From assembly GCA_040752275.1 (NCBI GenBank), contig JBFMFH010000086.1:1-17327 (forward strand): a stretch of DNA of 17,327 nt, read 5' to 3'. Under the pieces are notes generated by a model, which saw only the letters and a program-made list of their open reading frames with translations, did not search any database and was not told the DNA's origin. The stretch is from JBFMFH01 sp040752275 (GTDB taxonomy: Bacteria > Acidobacteriota > Vicinamibacteria > Vicinamibacterales > JAKQTR01). The translations under genes and the position numbers were made by a program. This document shows, in pieces, positions 1-7,080 of this stretch; the stretch's first letter is position 1; each line of letters opens with the position of its first letter.

Positions 1-2
1 TC

Positions 3-101
3 GCGGCCTACGAGGCCCGATTCCAACAAGCTCGGGCGCGGCGCCTGGCTGCGACGGCCAAGGACCTCGGGTTTCAACTCGTTCGCGTCAGCGCCGCGTA
101 G
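3..101 (+). CDS. 3' end of a truncated gene, possibly a transposase C-terminus
   Basis: An open frame runs in from the left edge and stops at TAG 99-101, giving 32 residues that begin AAYEARFQQAR and end LGFQLVRVSAA. A basic helix followed by 'LGFQLV' resembles, from memory only, the extreme C-terminus of some IS110-type or related transposases. The fragment is too short to assign. The next gene starts 31 bases downstream in another frame. No terminal inverted repeat or target duplication is visible at the edge. Function is effectively unknown. Confidence 0.35.
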   Translation, partial: AAYEARFQQARARRLAATAKDLGFQLVRVSAA

Positions 102-132
102 CGCCTGCGCGAAGGATCACAGACGAGGCGAC

Positions 133-1464
133 ATGCACACGAAATGGATCATCCGTACTTGGATTCTTCCGGCGGCTGCCCTGGTCATATTCACCTCGTT
201 GGCCTCCGCGCAGGCGGTGCTCACACTCGACGCCGCCGTCGCGAACGCCGTCGCGCAGCATCCTTCGATGCGCGGCGCGCAGGCGGCCGAACGTGAAGCG
301 TCGGCGCGGACGGACCACGCACGCTCTGCCCTTCTGCCCCGCGTGGACCTCACCGAGACGTGGCAGCGTGGGAACCAGCCGGTGTTCGTCTTCGGTTCGT
401 TGCTGGCGCAGCGGCGTTTCGGAGAGGAGGACTTCGCGATCCGGGCGTTGAATCACCCCGATGCCCTGGCCAACTACCGAACGGCCGTCACCGTCGAGCA
501 ACTGGTGTTCGATGGCCGTCGGACTGGTTCTGCGCTCGACACGGCCCGCCTCGGCGAGCAACATGCCGTCCTCGGCACGCGAGAGCTCGCATCGTCGCTG
601 CGAGCGGCCGCCACACAGGCGTACGGCAGCGTTCTGATGGCCGAAGCCGAGCGCAAGGCGGCCCTCAGCGCCGTCCAGTCGGCGACCGAGGATGTCGCTC
701 GGGTCGAACGGCGCCGCAACGCGGGAATGGCGACCGAGGCGGACGTGCTCGCCCTGCAGGTCCACCTAGCGCGGATGCGGGCGCGGGAGATTGCTGCCGC
801 CAGCCGGGAGGCGGTGGCCCGCGTCACGCTGAACGAAGTGATGGGCGAACCGATCGACGCGACCTTCGTACTCGTACTCCCCGCCACGGATGTCGCCGAC
901 CTTCCTCCAATCGATCAGCTTGAGGCAGAGGCTCGCAAGAACCGTCCGGACCTGCTGATGGCCGGCGTCCGCGTGGAGATGGCCGAGGCGGCGGTGACCG
1001 CGTCGAAGGCGGGGTACTTCCCGCAGGCTTCGCTGATGGGCGGTTACGAGTGGAACGGCGGAACGTTCGCGGACCGGTCGCCCGCCTGGAACCTCGGGGC
1101 CTACGTCCGCTGGAATCTCTTCTCAGGCGCCGCTGATCGGGCGCGGCTGCGTGAGGCCCGCGCCGCCGTTGAACGCGCCGGCGCCGGGCGCGATGCCCTC
1201 GATGCCCGCCTCCGGGTCGAACTGCGCGCCGCCCGTGCGCGCGTCGAGGACGCGCGCGCCCGCGAGGGCGTCGGGCGATCGGCCAGTACACAGGCGGCAG
1301 AGAGCCAGCGCATCACGCGGGAACGCTACGAGGCCGGCCTGGCCTCCCTGACCGATCTGCTTCGAGCCGCCGACGCCGTTCTGGACGCCGATTCGCTGCA
1401 CACTGCGGCCCTGGTCGATCTCGTCATCAGCGCGGCGCAGCTCGATCGCGCGCGCGGAAGGTAG
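133..1464 (+). CDS. TolC-family outer-membrane efflux channel
   Basis: A 443-residue outer-membrane factor that would form the exit duct of a tripartite efflux pump. Residues 1-26 are a signal peptide (hydrophobic core, cleavage after ASA). Two long Ala/Arg/Glu-rich helical repeats follow (about 30-215 and 240-440), the standard duplicated OEP layout. Recognisable landmarks are VEQLVFDGRRTGSALDTAR in the first repeat and LGAYVRWNLFSGAADRARLREA in the second, and the length is normal for the family. A GAGG ribosome site lies just upstream of ATG 133. The adaptor gene follows after 7 bases and the RND pump after that, so this is the first gene of an efflux operon. Substrate cannot be told from sequence. 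Its partner pump is damaged here, so the channel may be orphaned or may serve another pump. Confidence 0.93.
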   Translation: MHTKWIIRTWILPAAALVIFTSLASAQAVLTLDAAVANAVAQHPSMRGAQAAEREASARTDHARSALLPRVDLTETWQRGNQPVFVFGSLLAQRRFGEEDFAIRALNHPDALANYRTAVTVEQLVFDGRRTGSALDTARLGEQHAVLGTRELASSLRAAATQAYGSVLMAEAERKAALSAVQSATEDVARVERRRNAGMATEADVLALQVHLARMRAREIAAASREAVARVTLNEVMGEPIDATFVLVLPATDVADLPPIDQLEAEARKNRPDLLMAGVRVEMAEAAVTASKAGYFPQASLMGGYEWNGGTFADRSPAWNLGAYVRWNLFSGAADRARLREARAAVERAGAGRDALDARLRVELRAARARVEDARAREGVGRSASTQAAESQRITRERYEAGLASLTDLLRAADAVLDADSLHTAALVDLVISAAQLDRARGR

Positions 1465-1471
1465 CACCGTC

Positions 1472-2659
1472 ATGAAGTACGTCCAAGCCAACGCTGTGGC
1501 CGCTCTCGCACTGTCATTGGCGGCGTGCGCCGACAAGGGCAGCTCCCAGGCCGTCACGGCTTCTCCACTCGCGGTGTCGGTCGCCCCGGCCACCGTGCAG
1601 GAGATTTCCGAACCGTTCGAGGCGGGCGGCGTGATTCGGGCACGCGTGGTCGCGCGGGTCGTGAGCCGCATCATGGCTCGCGTCGAGTCCATTCGCGTCG
1701 CGCCGGGCGATTGGGTGCGCGCCGGCCAGGCCCTCGTGCTGCTCGATGGCCGCGATCTGAACGCCCATCGCGAGAGTGCCGCCGCCGCCAGCGCCGCCGC
1801 GGTCGAGGCGGCTGTCCTGGCAGACGCGGACTCCCAGGCCGCTGAGGCCGCGCTCAACCTGGCGAGGGTGACCTTCGAACGCATCCGGGGTCTTCGGGCA
1901 TCGCAATCGGCAACCCAACAGGAATACGACGTGGCCGAGACGGAGCTCAAAGCGGCCGAGTCGCGCCTGAAGGTGGCCCAAGCCAGGTCCGCGCAATCGC
2001 GCGCAGGGATCCGGTCCGCGTCGGCCGCAGCCAATGCGGCGGCTGTCGCGTCGTCGTTCGCCACGCTCGTCGCGCCCTTCGACGGACTCGTCACCGAGAA
2101 GCTCGTCGAACCCGGCAACATGGCCGCACCGGGCATGCCCCTCGTGACCGTCGAGGACACGCGTAGCTTCCGCCTCGAGGTCAGGCTGGACGAGTCGCGG
2201 GCAACCCTCATCGCGGTGGGCGATCGGGTCGAGGCCGTCATCGATGGTCCGCCGGACGCCCGGGCTCCGGCTGGGACGATCGGGTCTGGCACGGTGTCCG
2301 GTCGGGTCGTAGAGATCGCCCGCATGCTGGATCCGGGGTCGCACGACTTCCTGGTCAAGATCGACCTTCCCCGACTCGAGGGCGTCAGGTCCGGGATGTT
2401 CGCTCGAGCCGTATTCCGCGGGCCCGTGCGCCGGGCACTCGCCGTGCCGGTCTCGGCCGTCGTGCGCAGGGGGCAACTCGGCTTCGTCTTCGTGGTCGAG
2501 GACGGCAGGGCCCGTCTGCGCCTGATCAACGGGGGTGAGGCCGTCGCTGGCCTCGTCGAGGCCCGTGCAGGCCTCGTGGAGGGCGATCCGGTCGTGACCC
2601 TGCCGCCACCCGACCTCGTCGACGGCCGGTCCGTCAGCATCACCGGGGAGAAGCGCTGA
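1472..2659 (+). CDS. RND efflux periplasmic adaptor (HlyD/AcrA-type membrane-fusion lipoprotein)
   Basis: A 395-residue adaptor that bridges the inner-membrane RND pump and the TolC channel. The N-terminus has a lipobox (LAAC, Cys19), so it is probably a lipid-anchored periplasmic protein. Two half-motifs of the barrel-sandwich (lipoyl-like) domain lie at about 58-100 (ARVESIRVAPGDWVRAGQALVLLDG) and 195-230 (LVAPFDGLVTEKLVEPGNMAAPGMPLV). The Ala-rich stretch between them, 100-190, is the coiled-coil hairpin that contacts TolC. The beta-barrel and membrane-proximal domains follow to residue 395. Length is typical. A GGAAGG site precedes ATG 1472, and the TGA stop shares its A with the pump's start codon (TGATG), indicating translational coupling. 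Confidence 0.93.
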   Translation: MKYVQANAVAALALSLAACADKGSSQAVTASPLAVSVAPATVQEISEPFEAGGVIRARVVARVVSRIMARVESIRVAPGDWVRAGQALVLLDGRDLNAHRESAAAASAAAVEAAVLADADSQAAEAALNLARVTFERIRGLRASQSATQQEYDVAETELKAAESRLKVAQARSAQSRAGIRSASAAANAAAVASSFATLVAPFDGLVTEKLVEPGNMAAPGMPLVTVEDTRSFRLEVRLDESRATLIAVGDRVEAVIDGPPDARAPAGTIGSGTVSGRVVEIARMLDPGSHDFLVKIDLPRLEGVRSGMFARAVFRGPVRRALAVPVSAVVRRGQLGFVFVVEDGRARLRLINGGEAVAGLVEARAGLVEGDPVVTLPPPDLVDGRSVSITGEKR

Positions 2660-3315
2660 TGGCGCCGGGGCTGGGCCTGGCGGGGCGGATGGCACAGGCG
2701 TTCATCCACTCGAAACTGACGCCGCTGTTCCTCCTGGCCTCGCTGGTCCTGGGCCTGCTCTCGGTCGTGGCCCTGCCCCGCGAAGAGGAGCCGCAGATCA
2801 TCGTGCCGATGATCGACGTACTGGTGCAGATGCCCGGCGCGTCGGCTGCCGAAATCGAACAGCGCGTGACGCGCCCCATGGAACAGCTGCTCTGGGAGAT
2901 CCCGGGAGTGGAGTACGTCTACTCGACGTCGAGTCCCGGGACCTCGCTGGTCATCGTCCGGTTCCTCGTCGGCCAGGACGAAGAGCAGGCCATCGTTCGC
3001 CTGAACCAGAAGCTCCTTTCGAACTTGGACCTCATGCCGCCCGGTGTGAGGCCCCCGCTCGTCAAGCCCCGGTCGATCGATGACGTCCCGGTCCTGGCGC
3101 TCACATTGTGGGGTGCCCGCTACGACGATTTCGCCCTTCGCGGCGTAGCCGAACTGTTGCGGGATTCGATCAAGGAGATCCCGGATGTCTCGGAGGTCAC
3201 GATCATCGGCGGCCGCCGGCGACAGGTCTCGGTCGATCTCGACCCTGCTCGACTAACGAGCTCCTCTGGCACATGCTCATCGCCATTGTGTCGGTGTCGG
3301 TGCTCATCTGGCTGA
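2659..3315 (+). CDS. N-terminal fragment of broken RND efflux permease
   Basis: 218 codons, of which the first 199 are genuine RND sequence. They contain TM1 (about 22-40, LTPLFLLASLVLGLLSVVAL), the REEEPQI segment after it, and the PN1 porter region with PGASAAEIEQRVTRPMEQ and the IPGVEYVYSTSSPG loop. After DPARL the frame runs on for 19 unrelated residues to a stop at 3313-3315. This piece cannot transport on its own because it lacks the TM4 proton relay and most porter subdomains. It starts at ATG 2659, overlapping the adaptor stop. In intact relatives the reading continues for roughly 150 residues (estimated from memory of the family) before the next segment seen here at 3256. Confidence 0.8.
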   Translation: MAPGLGLAGRMAQAFIHSKLTPLFLLASLVLGLLSVVALPREEEPQIIVPMIDVLVQMPGASAAEIEQRVTRPMEQLLWEIPGVEYVYSTSSPGTSLVIVRFLVGQDEEQAIVRLNQKLLSNLDLMPPGVRPPLVKPRSIDDVPVLALTLWGARYDDFALRGVAELLRDSIKEIPDVSEVTIIGGRRRQVSVDLDPARLTSSSGTCSSPLCRCRCSSG

Positions 3316-5093
3316 CGCTGGGCCGACGCGAGGCCACCGTGGTGATGGTGGCCATTCCCGTGACGCTCGCGCTCACGCTGTTCGTGTTCTACGTGTACGG
3401 CTACACACTCAACCGGATCACGCTGTTCGCCCTGATCTTCTCCATCGGCATCCTGGTGGACGATGCCATTGTCGTTGTCGAGAACATCGTGCGCCACGCC
3501 AGGCTCGTCACGGGCGAGGGCCGGGCCTTGTCGGCGCTGGCGGTGGGGGCCGTCGACGAGGTCGGCAATCCGACCATCCTCGCGACGATGACAGTCGTCG
3601 CCGCCATCCTGCCGATGGCCTTCGTGGGTGGTCTGATGGGCCCTTACATGCGGCCCATCCCGGTCGGGGCGACCTCAGCCATGGTGTTCTCCCTGGTCGT
3701 GGCCTTCGTCGCCACACCCTGGGCGGCTGCCCGGCTCTTGCGCCGGGCGGCGCACCACCATCACGGCGCCGAGGATCGGCTGACCCTCTGGTACCGCCGC
3801 GTCATGGGGCGTCTGATTGTCCATGACAAGAGCCGGATGATCTTCCTCGGTCACGACATCGCCAAGCAGGTCCGTGACCGGCTCGCGCCCATCGCCGCGG
3901 GAGCCGGCGCCCGGATCCAGGTGGCCGAGGTCCCGCCCGGTCCACCCGTTCTGCAGACGCTTGTTGCCGAGATCTATGGTCCGGATCCGGATCGACGGGT
4001 CGCGCTGGCACGCCAGGTCCGCGACATCTTTGCGGAGACGCCGGGCGTCGTCGACGTGGACTGGTACGTCGAAGCGCCGCAGCGAGTAGTCGCGCTCCAG
4101 GTCGATCCGCAGAAGGCGGCGCGGGCCGGCATCGCCGCGGCCGACATCGCCCAAGTGGTGAACATGGCTGGTGCCGGGCACGTGGCCGGTCTGCTGCACG
4201 ACAGCCGGGCGCGCGAGAACGTCCCGATTGTCCTCCGCCTGCCGCGCGACGAGCGGGGCTCGCTGGGGGCGCTCCGCAGCCTCAGGCTTTCCGGAGGTTC
4301 GTCCGTCGCGGTCGGAGAACTCGCGCGGATCGTCGAGTCGACCGAGGTGCCCAGCATCTACCACAAGAACCTCCAGCCCGTGACGTATGTGCTCGGCGAT
4401 GTGGCGGGCGAGTTCGAGAGCCCCGTGTATGCGATTCTCGAGATGAACAAGGCCCTGGCCAACATCGCCCTGCCAGAGGGGTACCGATTCGGGGTCTTCA
4501 ACGCCGCCCAGCCCTTCGACAGCACGAAGTACGCCATGAAGTGGGACGGGGAATGGCACATCACGTACGAGGTCTTCAGGGACCTTGGACTGGCGTTCGC
4601 GGCGGTCCTTCTCCTCATCTACATCCTCGTCGTCGGCTGGTTCCAGTCTTTCACGACGCCGCTCACGATCATGGCCGCCATCCCCTTCTCGCTTGTGGGC
4701 ATCCTGCCGGCCCATGCGGCGATGGGAGCGTTCTTCACCGCCACCTCGATGATCGGGTTCATTGCAGGCGCCGGAATCGTGGTGCGCAACTCGATCATCC
4801 TGGTGGACTTCATCGAGCTGCGGTTGCGTGACGGCATGCCTCTCGAACAGGCCGTCGTCGATGCCGGGGCCGTCCGCTTCAGGCCCATGGCCCTGACGGC
4901 GGCCGCGGTGGTCGTTGGCGCCGGAATCATCCTGTTCGATCCGATCTTCCAGGGGCTCGCCATTTCGCTGATGGCCGGCGAGGTCGCATCGCTGCTGCTG
5001 TCGCGGGCGACCGTACCGATTCTGTACTACATGACCAACCGGCGCCTGGAGGGGCGCACGGCGGCTGGCGAAGCGGCTGAGGAGAACCGTTGA
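3273..5093 (+). CDS. C-terminal fragment of broken RND efflux permease
   Basis: The frame is open before 3273, but the first ATG inside RND-like sequence is 3273, giving 606 residues. TM2 to TM6 of the first half are present, including the TM4 proton-relay pair Asp63-Asp64 in SIGILVDDAIVVVEN and the loop through FVATPWAAARLLRR. At about residue 192 the text joins DKSRMIFL to GHDIAKQVRDRL, so TM7 and the first part of the second porter domain are missing. The rest is complete, with VAEVPPGPPVLQTLVAEIYGP, the second membrane half (IVVRNSIILVDFIELRLRDG) and the terminal helix. A His run (HHHH, 161-164) lies in the central linker. If translated, the fragment lacks TM1, TM7 and large porter blocks and is unlikely to work. 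Confidence 0.78.
   Translation: MLIAIVSVSVLIWLTLGRREATVVMVAIPVTLALTLFVFYVYGYTLNRITLFALIFSIGILVDDAIVVVENIVRHARLVTGEGRALSALAVGAVDEVGNPTILATMTVVAAILPMAFVGGLMGPYMRPIPVGATSAMVFSLVVAFVATPWAAARLLRRAAHHHHGAEDRLTLWYRRVMGRLIVHDKSRMIFLGHDIAKQVRDRLAPIAAGAGARIQVAEVPPGPPVLQTLVAEIYGPDPDRRVALARQVRDIFAETPGVVDVDWYVEAPQRVVALQVDPQKAARAGIAAADIAQVVNMAGAGHVAGLLHDSRARENVPIVLRLPRDERGSLGALRSLRLSGGSSVAVGELARIVESTEVPSIYHKNLQPVTYVLGDVAGEFESPVYAILEMNKALANIALPEGYRFGVFNAAQPFDSTKYAMKWDGEWHITYEVFRDLGLAFAAVLLLIYILVVGWFQSFTTPLTIMAAIPFSLVGILPAHAAMGAFFTATSMIGFIAGAGIVVRNSIILVDFIELRLRDGMPLEQAVVDAGAVRFRPMALTAAAVVVGAGIILFDPIFQGLAISLMAGEVASLLLSRATVPILYYMTNRRLEGRTAAGEAAEENR
5081..5086 (+). promoter_or_regulatory. Ribosome binding site that decides the universal stress protein start
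   Basis: GGAGAA lies 6 bases before ATG 5093. A TTG at 5090 is in the same frame but only 3 bases from this site, so ATG 5093 is preferred. Confidence 0.55.
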
Positions 5094-5812
5094 TGTGGAC
5101 CTACCCTCCGCGAAGCGTCCTCGTCCCCGTGGACTTCGGCCCCGCTTCGGCGCGCGCACTCGCGGTCGGCCAGGCCCTGGCTGGCCGCCACGCCGCAGCC
5201 ATCGTCGCGATGCATGCCGAGACCCTCGAGGTGCCGCCCTACTTCACTCACGACCAGCTGAACGACGTCGAACGGCAGCGCGCGGCCATCCGCGTCAAGG
5301 CCGAGCGCTACCTGGAGGCCTTCGTCCGGGCCGAGGCGCCCGCGGCGGCATCGGTCCTCACCGAGGGCCCCGCCGTCGAGGCCATCGTGGCTGCGGCCGC
5401 CGGTCACGACCTGATCGTCATGGGCACGCACGGGCGGCGAGGCCCCTCGCGGTGGTGGCTCGGTTCGGTGGCCGAGCGGGTCGTCCGACACTCGCCGGTG
5501 CCCGTGCTGGTGGTGAGGCAGGGCGAAGCCGCCACATCCGTCCAGCAGATCTTCGAGCACCCGGTAGCGGTGGCCTGGCCGGCCTATGGCGGCGAGGCCC
5601 TGCGCTTCGCGCGTTGGCTGGCCGAGGCATTCGGCGGCACGTTCGATCAGGAGCCCGTCACCTCCCTCGATCAATTGACATGCACGCCCAAGGCCACCGT
5701 GATGGTGGTCACGGTGGGGAGGCACCACGGGCACGCCTGGTTCGGCGATACGGCAGAGCGGCTGGTGCGGAGTTGCCCGCTCCCAATGCTCTTCGTGCCG
5801 GCGCAAGGGTAA
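5093..5812 (+). CDS. Universal stress protein (UspA family) with a shortened second Usp half
   Basis: A 239-residue cytoplasmic protein. The first domain (about 6-143) is a complete Usp fold. It has the opening SVLVPVDFGPASARAL strand and the ATP-binding signature G-2X-G-9X-G-S, seen as G111-T-H-G114, nine residues, then G124-S125, followed by VVRHSPVPVLVV. The tail (about 155-239) looks like a degenerate second Usp domain. It opens with VAVAWPAYGGEALRFARWLA and ends WFGDTAERLVRSCPLPMLFV, but the middle and the nucleotide-binding glycines are missing. The start ATG overlaps the RND stop (TGATG), so it is translated with the efflux operon. Usp proteins usually bind ATP or AMP and support stress survival; the specific role here is unknown. 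Confidence 0.9.
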   Translation: MWTYPPRSVLVPVDFGPASARALAVGQALAGRHAAAIVAMHAETLEVPPYFTHDQLNDVERQRAAIRVKAERYLEAFVRAEAPAAASVLTEGPAVEAIVAAAAGHDLIVMGTHGRRGPSRWWLGSVAERVVRHSPVPVLVVRQGEAATSVQQIFEHPVAVAWPAYGGEALRFARWLAEAFGGTFDQEPVTSLDQLTCTPKATVMVVTVGRHHGHAWFGDTAERLVRSCPLPMLFVPAQG

Positions 5813-5869
5813 CGTGGCGGACGTCAGGGAGGTTACACTGTTGATGTCATACCGAGAGCGGAGGTTCTC

Positions 5870-6283
5870 ATGAAGGATACGAGATATGGAATGGGCGTCA
5901 CGCTGGCACTGCCCTTCGAGCGAGCTGTCGAGCGCGCCACCGAGGAACTCAAGAAGGAAGGGTTCGGCATCCTCACGACCATCGACGTCAAACAGACGCT
6001 CAAACAGAAGCTCGACGTCGACTTCAGGAAGTACGTGATCCTCGGCGCCTGCAATCCTCCCCTCGCCCACCGCGCGTTCAACGCCGAGCTCGAGATTGGC
6101 ATTCTCCTGCCCTGCAACGTGATCGTCTACGAGACCGACGAGGCGCATTCCGTCGTGGCAGCCATGGCGCCAGTGGCCGCCATGGGGATGGTTGGGGGCG
6201 AGCCGGCGCTCAAGGAAGTGGCTCGCGAGGCGGACGAACGGCTGCGACGCGCACTGGCCGCTCTCGAAGTCGTGCATGGTTGA
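5870..6283 (+). CDS. DUF302 domain protein
   Basis: 137 residues spanning one DUF302 domain. Visible landmarks are the N-terminal strand YGMGVTLALPFERAVERATEELKKEGFGILTTIDV, the 'KYVILGACNPPLAHRAF' core and the 'GILLPCNVIVYE' strand, followed by a helix to the end. No signal peptide is seen, so it is probably cytoplasmic. GGAGG sits 6 bases before ATG 5870. The gene lies 57 bases after the universal stress gene on the same strand and could be co-transcribed or have its own promoter. The biochemical function of DUF302 is not settled, although genes of this family often occur near sulfur, redox and metal-stress genes. Cys53 and Cys80 are present. Family assignment is firm; role is not. Confidence 0.9.
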   Translation: MKDTRYGMGVTLALPFERAVERATEELKKEGFGILTTIDVKQTLKQKLDVDFRKYVILGACNPPLAHRAFNAELEIGILLPCNVIVYETDEAHSVVAAMAPVAAMGMVGGEPALKEVAREADERLRRALAALEVVHG

Positions 6284-6395
6284 GTGCCCTGAGGGCGCAG
6301 GTATGTTGTCATCCCTGCACATCGAGGGTTGAGCGGCGTGCGATCCGGTTCAAGGCGCGGCGCGTGGGCCGAATCGCCGTGCTGAGGAGTGACGG

Positions 6396-6482
6396 ATGGA
6401 CGGACTCGGACTGCTGATCTTCCTCGTCGTCTGGGTAGTCTTGCAGGCGTGGGTGTTGCCGAAGCTTGGTGTGCCCACGTGA
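6396..6482 (+). CDS. Small single-helix membrane peptide, possibly extended through a UGA
   Basis: A 28-residue peptide beginning MDGLGLLIFLVVWVVLQ and ending VLPKLGVPT. Residues 4-21 form one hydrophobic helix. The start is supported by a strong purine-rich ribosome site (GAGGAG, 6384-6389) 6 bases before ATG 6396. The stop TGA is at 6480-6482. The same frame then stays open to TAG 6579-6581, reading MSAACDAGD after the TGA, and a perfect hairpin begins 15 bases beyond it. If the UGA were read as selenocysteine, the product would be 61 residues with Sec29 and Cys34. The helix plus LPKLGVPT ending is not random-looking, but I cannot name the family or its function. It is convergent with the osmC-like gene. 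Confidence 0.55.
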   Translation: MDGLGLLIFLVVWVVLQAWVLPKLGVPT

Positions 6483-6497
6483 ATGAGCGCGGCATGC

Positions 6498-6516
6498 GAC
6501 GCCGGGGACCGGCGTC
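6498..6516 (+). other. Perfect hairpin after the UGA of the small membrane gene (SECIS-like candidate)
   Basis: GACGCCGG (6498-6505) pairs exactly with CCGGCGTC (6509-6516) around a GGA loop. The loop begins 23 bases after TGA 6480-6482 and starts with G. This meets the published general rule for bacterial SECIS elements (apical loop about 16-37 bases after UGA with a G among its first two bases). There is no T-run after it on either strand, so it is a poor intrinsic terminator. A bulged U, as in E. coli fdhF, is not seen. Confidence 0.4.
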
Positions 6517-6620
6517 AGGAGCCTGGGACGATGCGCCAGGATCACGCCCGTGACAACGGCCGCGATGGCCCGCAGTCGTAGCCCCAGGTTGTCGGCCGTC
6601 GTGCCGCCGCCGAGGGAGCT

Positions 6621-7073
6621 TCAGTCCTGGGGGTGCTGCGGCCGCTCAACCGCCACGTCGATCGCGATGCCGCTCCGGACACTCGCGGTCACAATGCAGA
6701 AGTCCTCGAACAGCTCGAGACACCGGGCGAACTTCGCCGGTTCGCCGTCTCCGATGGCGGGCTTGAGGGTGACCGAGATCCCGCCAATCCTGTAGCGCCC
6801 TGCCTCGTTTCGGACGATTCGGGTCTTCACGTCGACGTCGAGGCCGGCGACGTCGACCCGCGACTTCTTCAGACAAAACACCAGGCTGGCCGCCAGGCAG
6901 TTCCCCACGGCCGCCGACAGCAAGGCGGCCGCATTCGGTCCTTCGCCCGCACCCAATGGCGGCGGCTCGTCCAACTGGATCGCCGGGGCACCCGGGAGCG
7001 ACTCGAAGCTCGTCGCGAACTGGTAATCCTTCGTCAGCGTCAGCCGGACCGTCTGCGTGCGTTCTTCGCTCAT
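6621..7073 (-). CDS. OsmC-family thiol peroxidase-like protein
   Basis: 150 residues matching the OsmC/Ohr-type fold. A long helix carries the first conserved Cys (AAVGNCLAASL, Cys59), and a second helix carries the other (ELFEDFCIVTASVRSGI, Cys126). In active members this Cys pair reduces organic hydroperoxides. Cys66 and Cys118 are additional. Glu34 or Glu36 and the GPNAAALLSAAVGNC entry resemble the uncharacterised OsmC branch rather than Ohr, so peroxidase activity is inferred. ATG 7073 is preceded by GAGGAG. It follows the hemerythrin-like gene by 7 bases on the same strand, which makes one operon that probably deals with oxidative or nitrosative stress. Confidence 0.88.
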   Translation of the reverse strand: MSEERTQTVRLTLTKDYQFATSFESLPGAPAIQLDEPPPLGAGEGPNAAALLSAAVGNCLAASLVFCLKKSRVDVAGLDVDVKTRIVRNEAGRYRIGGISVTLKPAIGDGEPAKFARCLELFEDFCIVTASVRSGIAIDVAVERPQHPQD

Positions 7074-7080
7074 CGGCTCC

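Larger units (their letters stand above)
2659..5093 (+). pseudogene. RND efflux pump gene (AcrB type) with two internal deletions
   Basis: Read as a whole, this stretch is one RND permease gene with its start and end intact but two blocks missing. The family-like sequence ends at VDLDPARL near 3255 in one frame and resumes as NELLWHMLIAIVS in another frame, so part of the first porter domain is lost with a frameshift. Near 3849 the frame is kept, but the text jumps from DKSRMIFL to GHDIAKQVRDRL, skipping the start of the second periplasmic half. About 800 residues remain, against about 1,050 in intact AcrB-type pumps. The two pieces are described in the next entries. Decay or a metagenome assembly error would look alike here. 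Confidence 0.75.

Noticed and set aside
1123..2709. A 528-codon - strand frame opposite the adaptor gene
   Set aside because: Low-complexity Ala/Thr/Arg-rich translation with no ribosome site; the + strand adaptor explains the coding signal.
3675..5159. A 494-codon - strand frame opposite the RND pump
   Set aside because: Its translation is charged and lacks domains, mirroring the true membrane-protein frame on the + strand.
6498..6516. Intrinsic terminator for the + strand genes
   Set aside because: The stem is followed by AGGAGCC, not a T-run, on the + strand, and by GCATGCC on the other strand.
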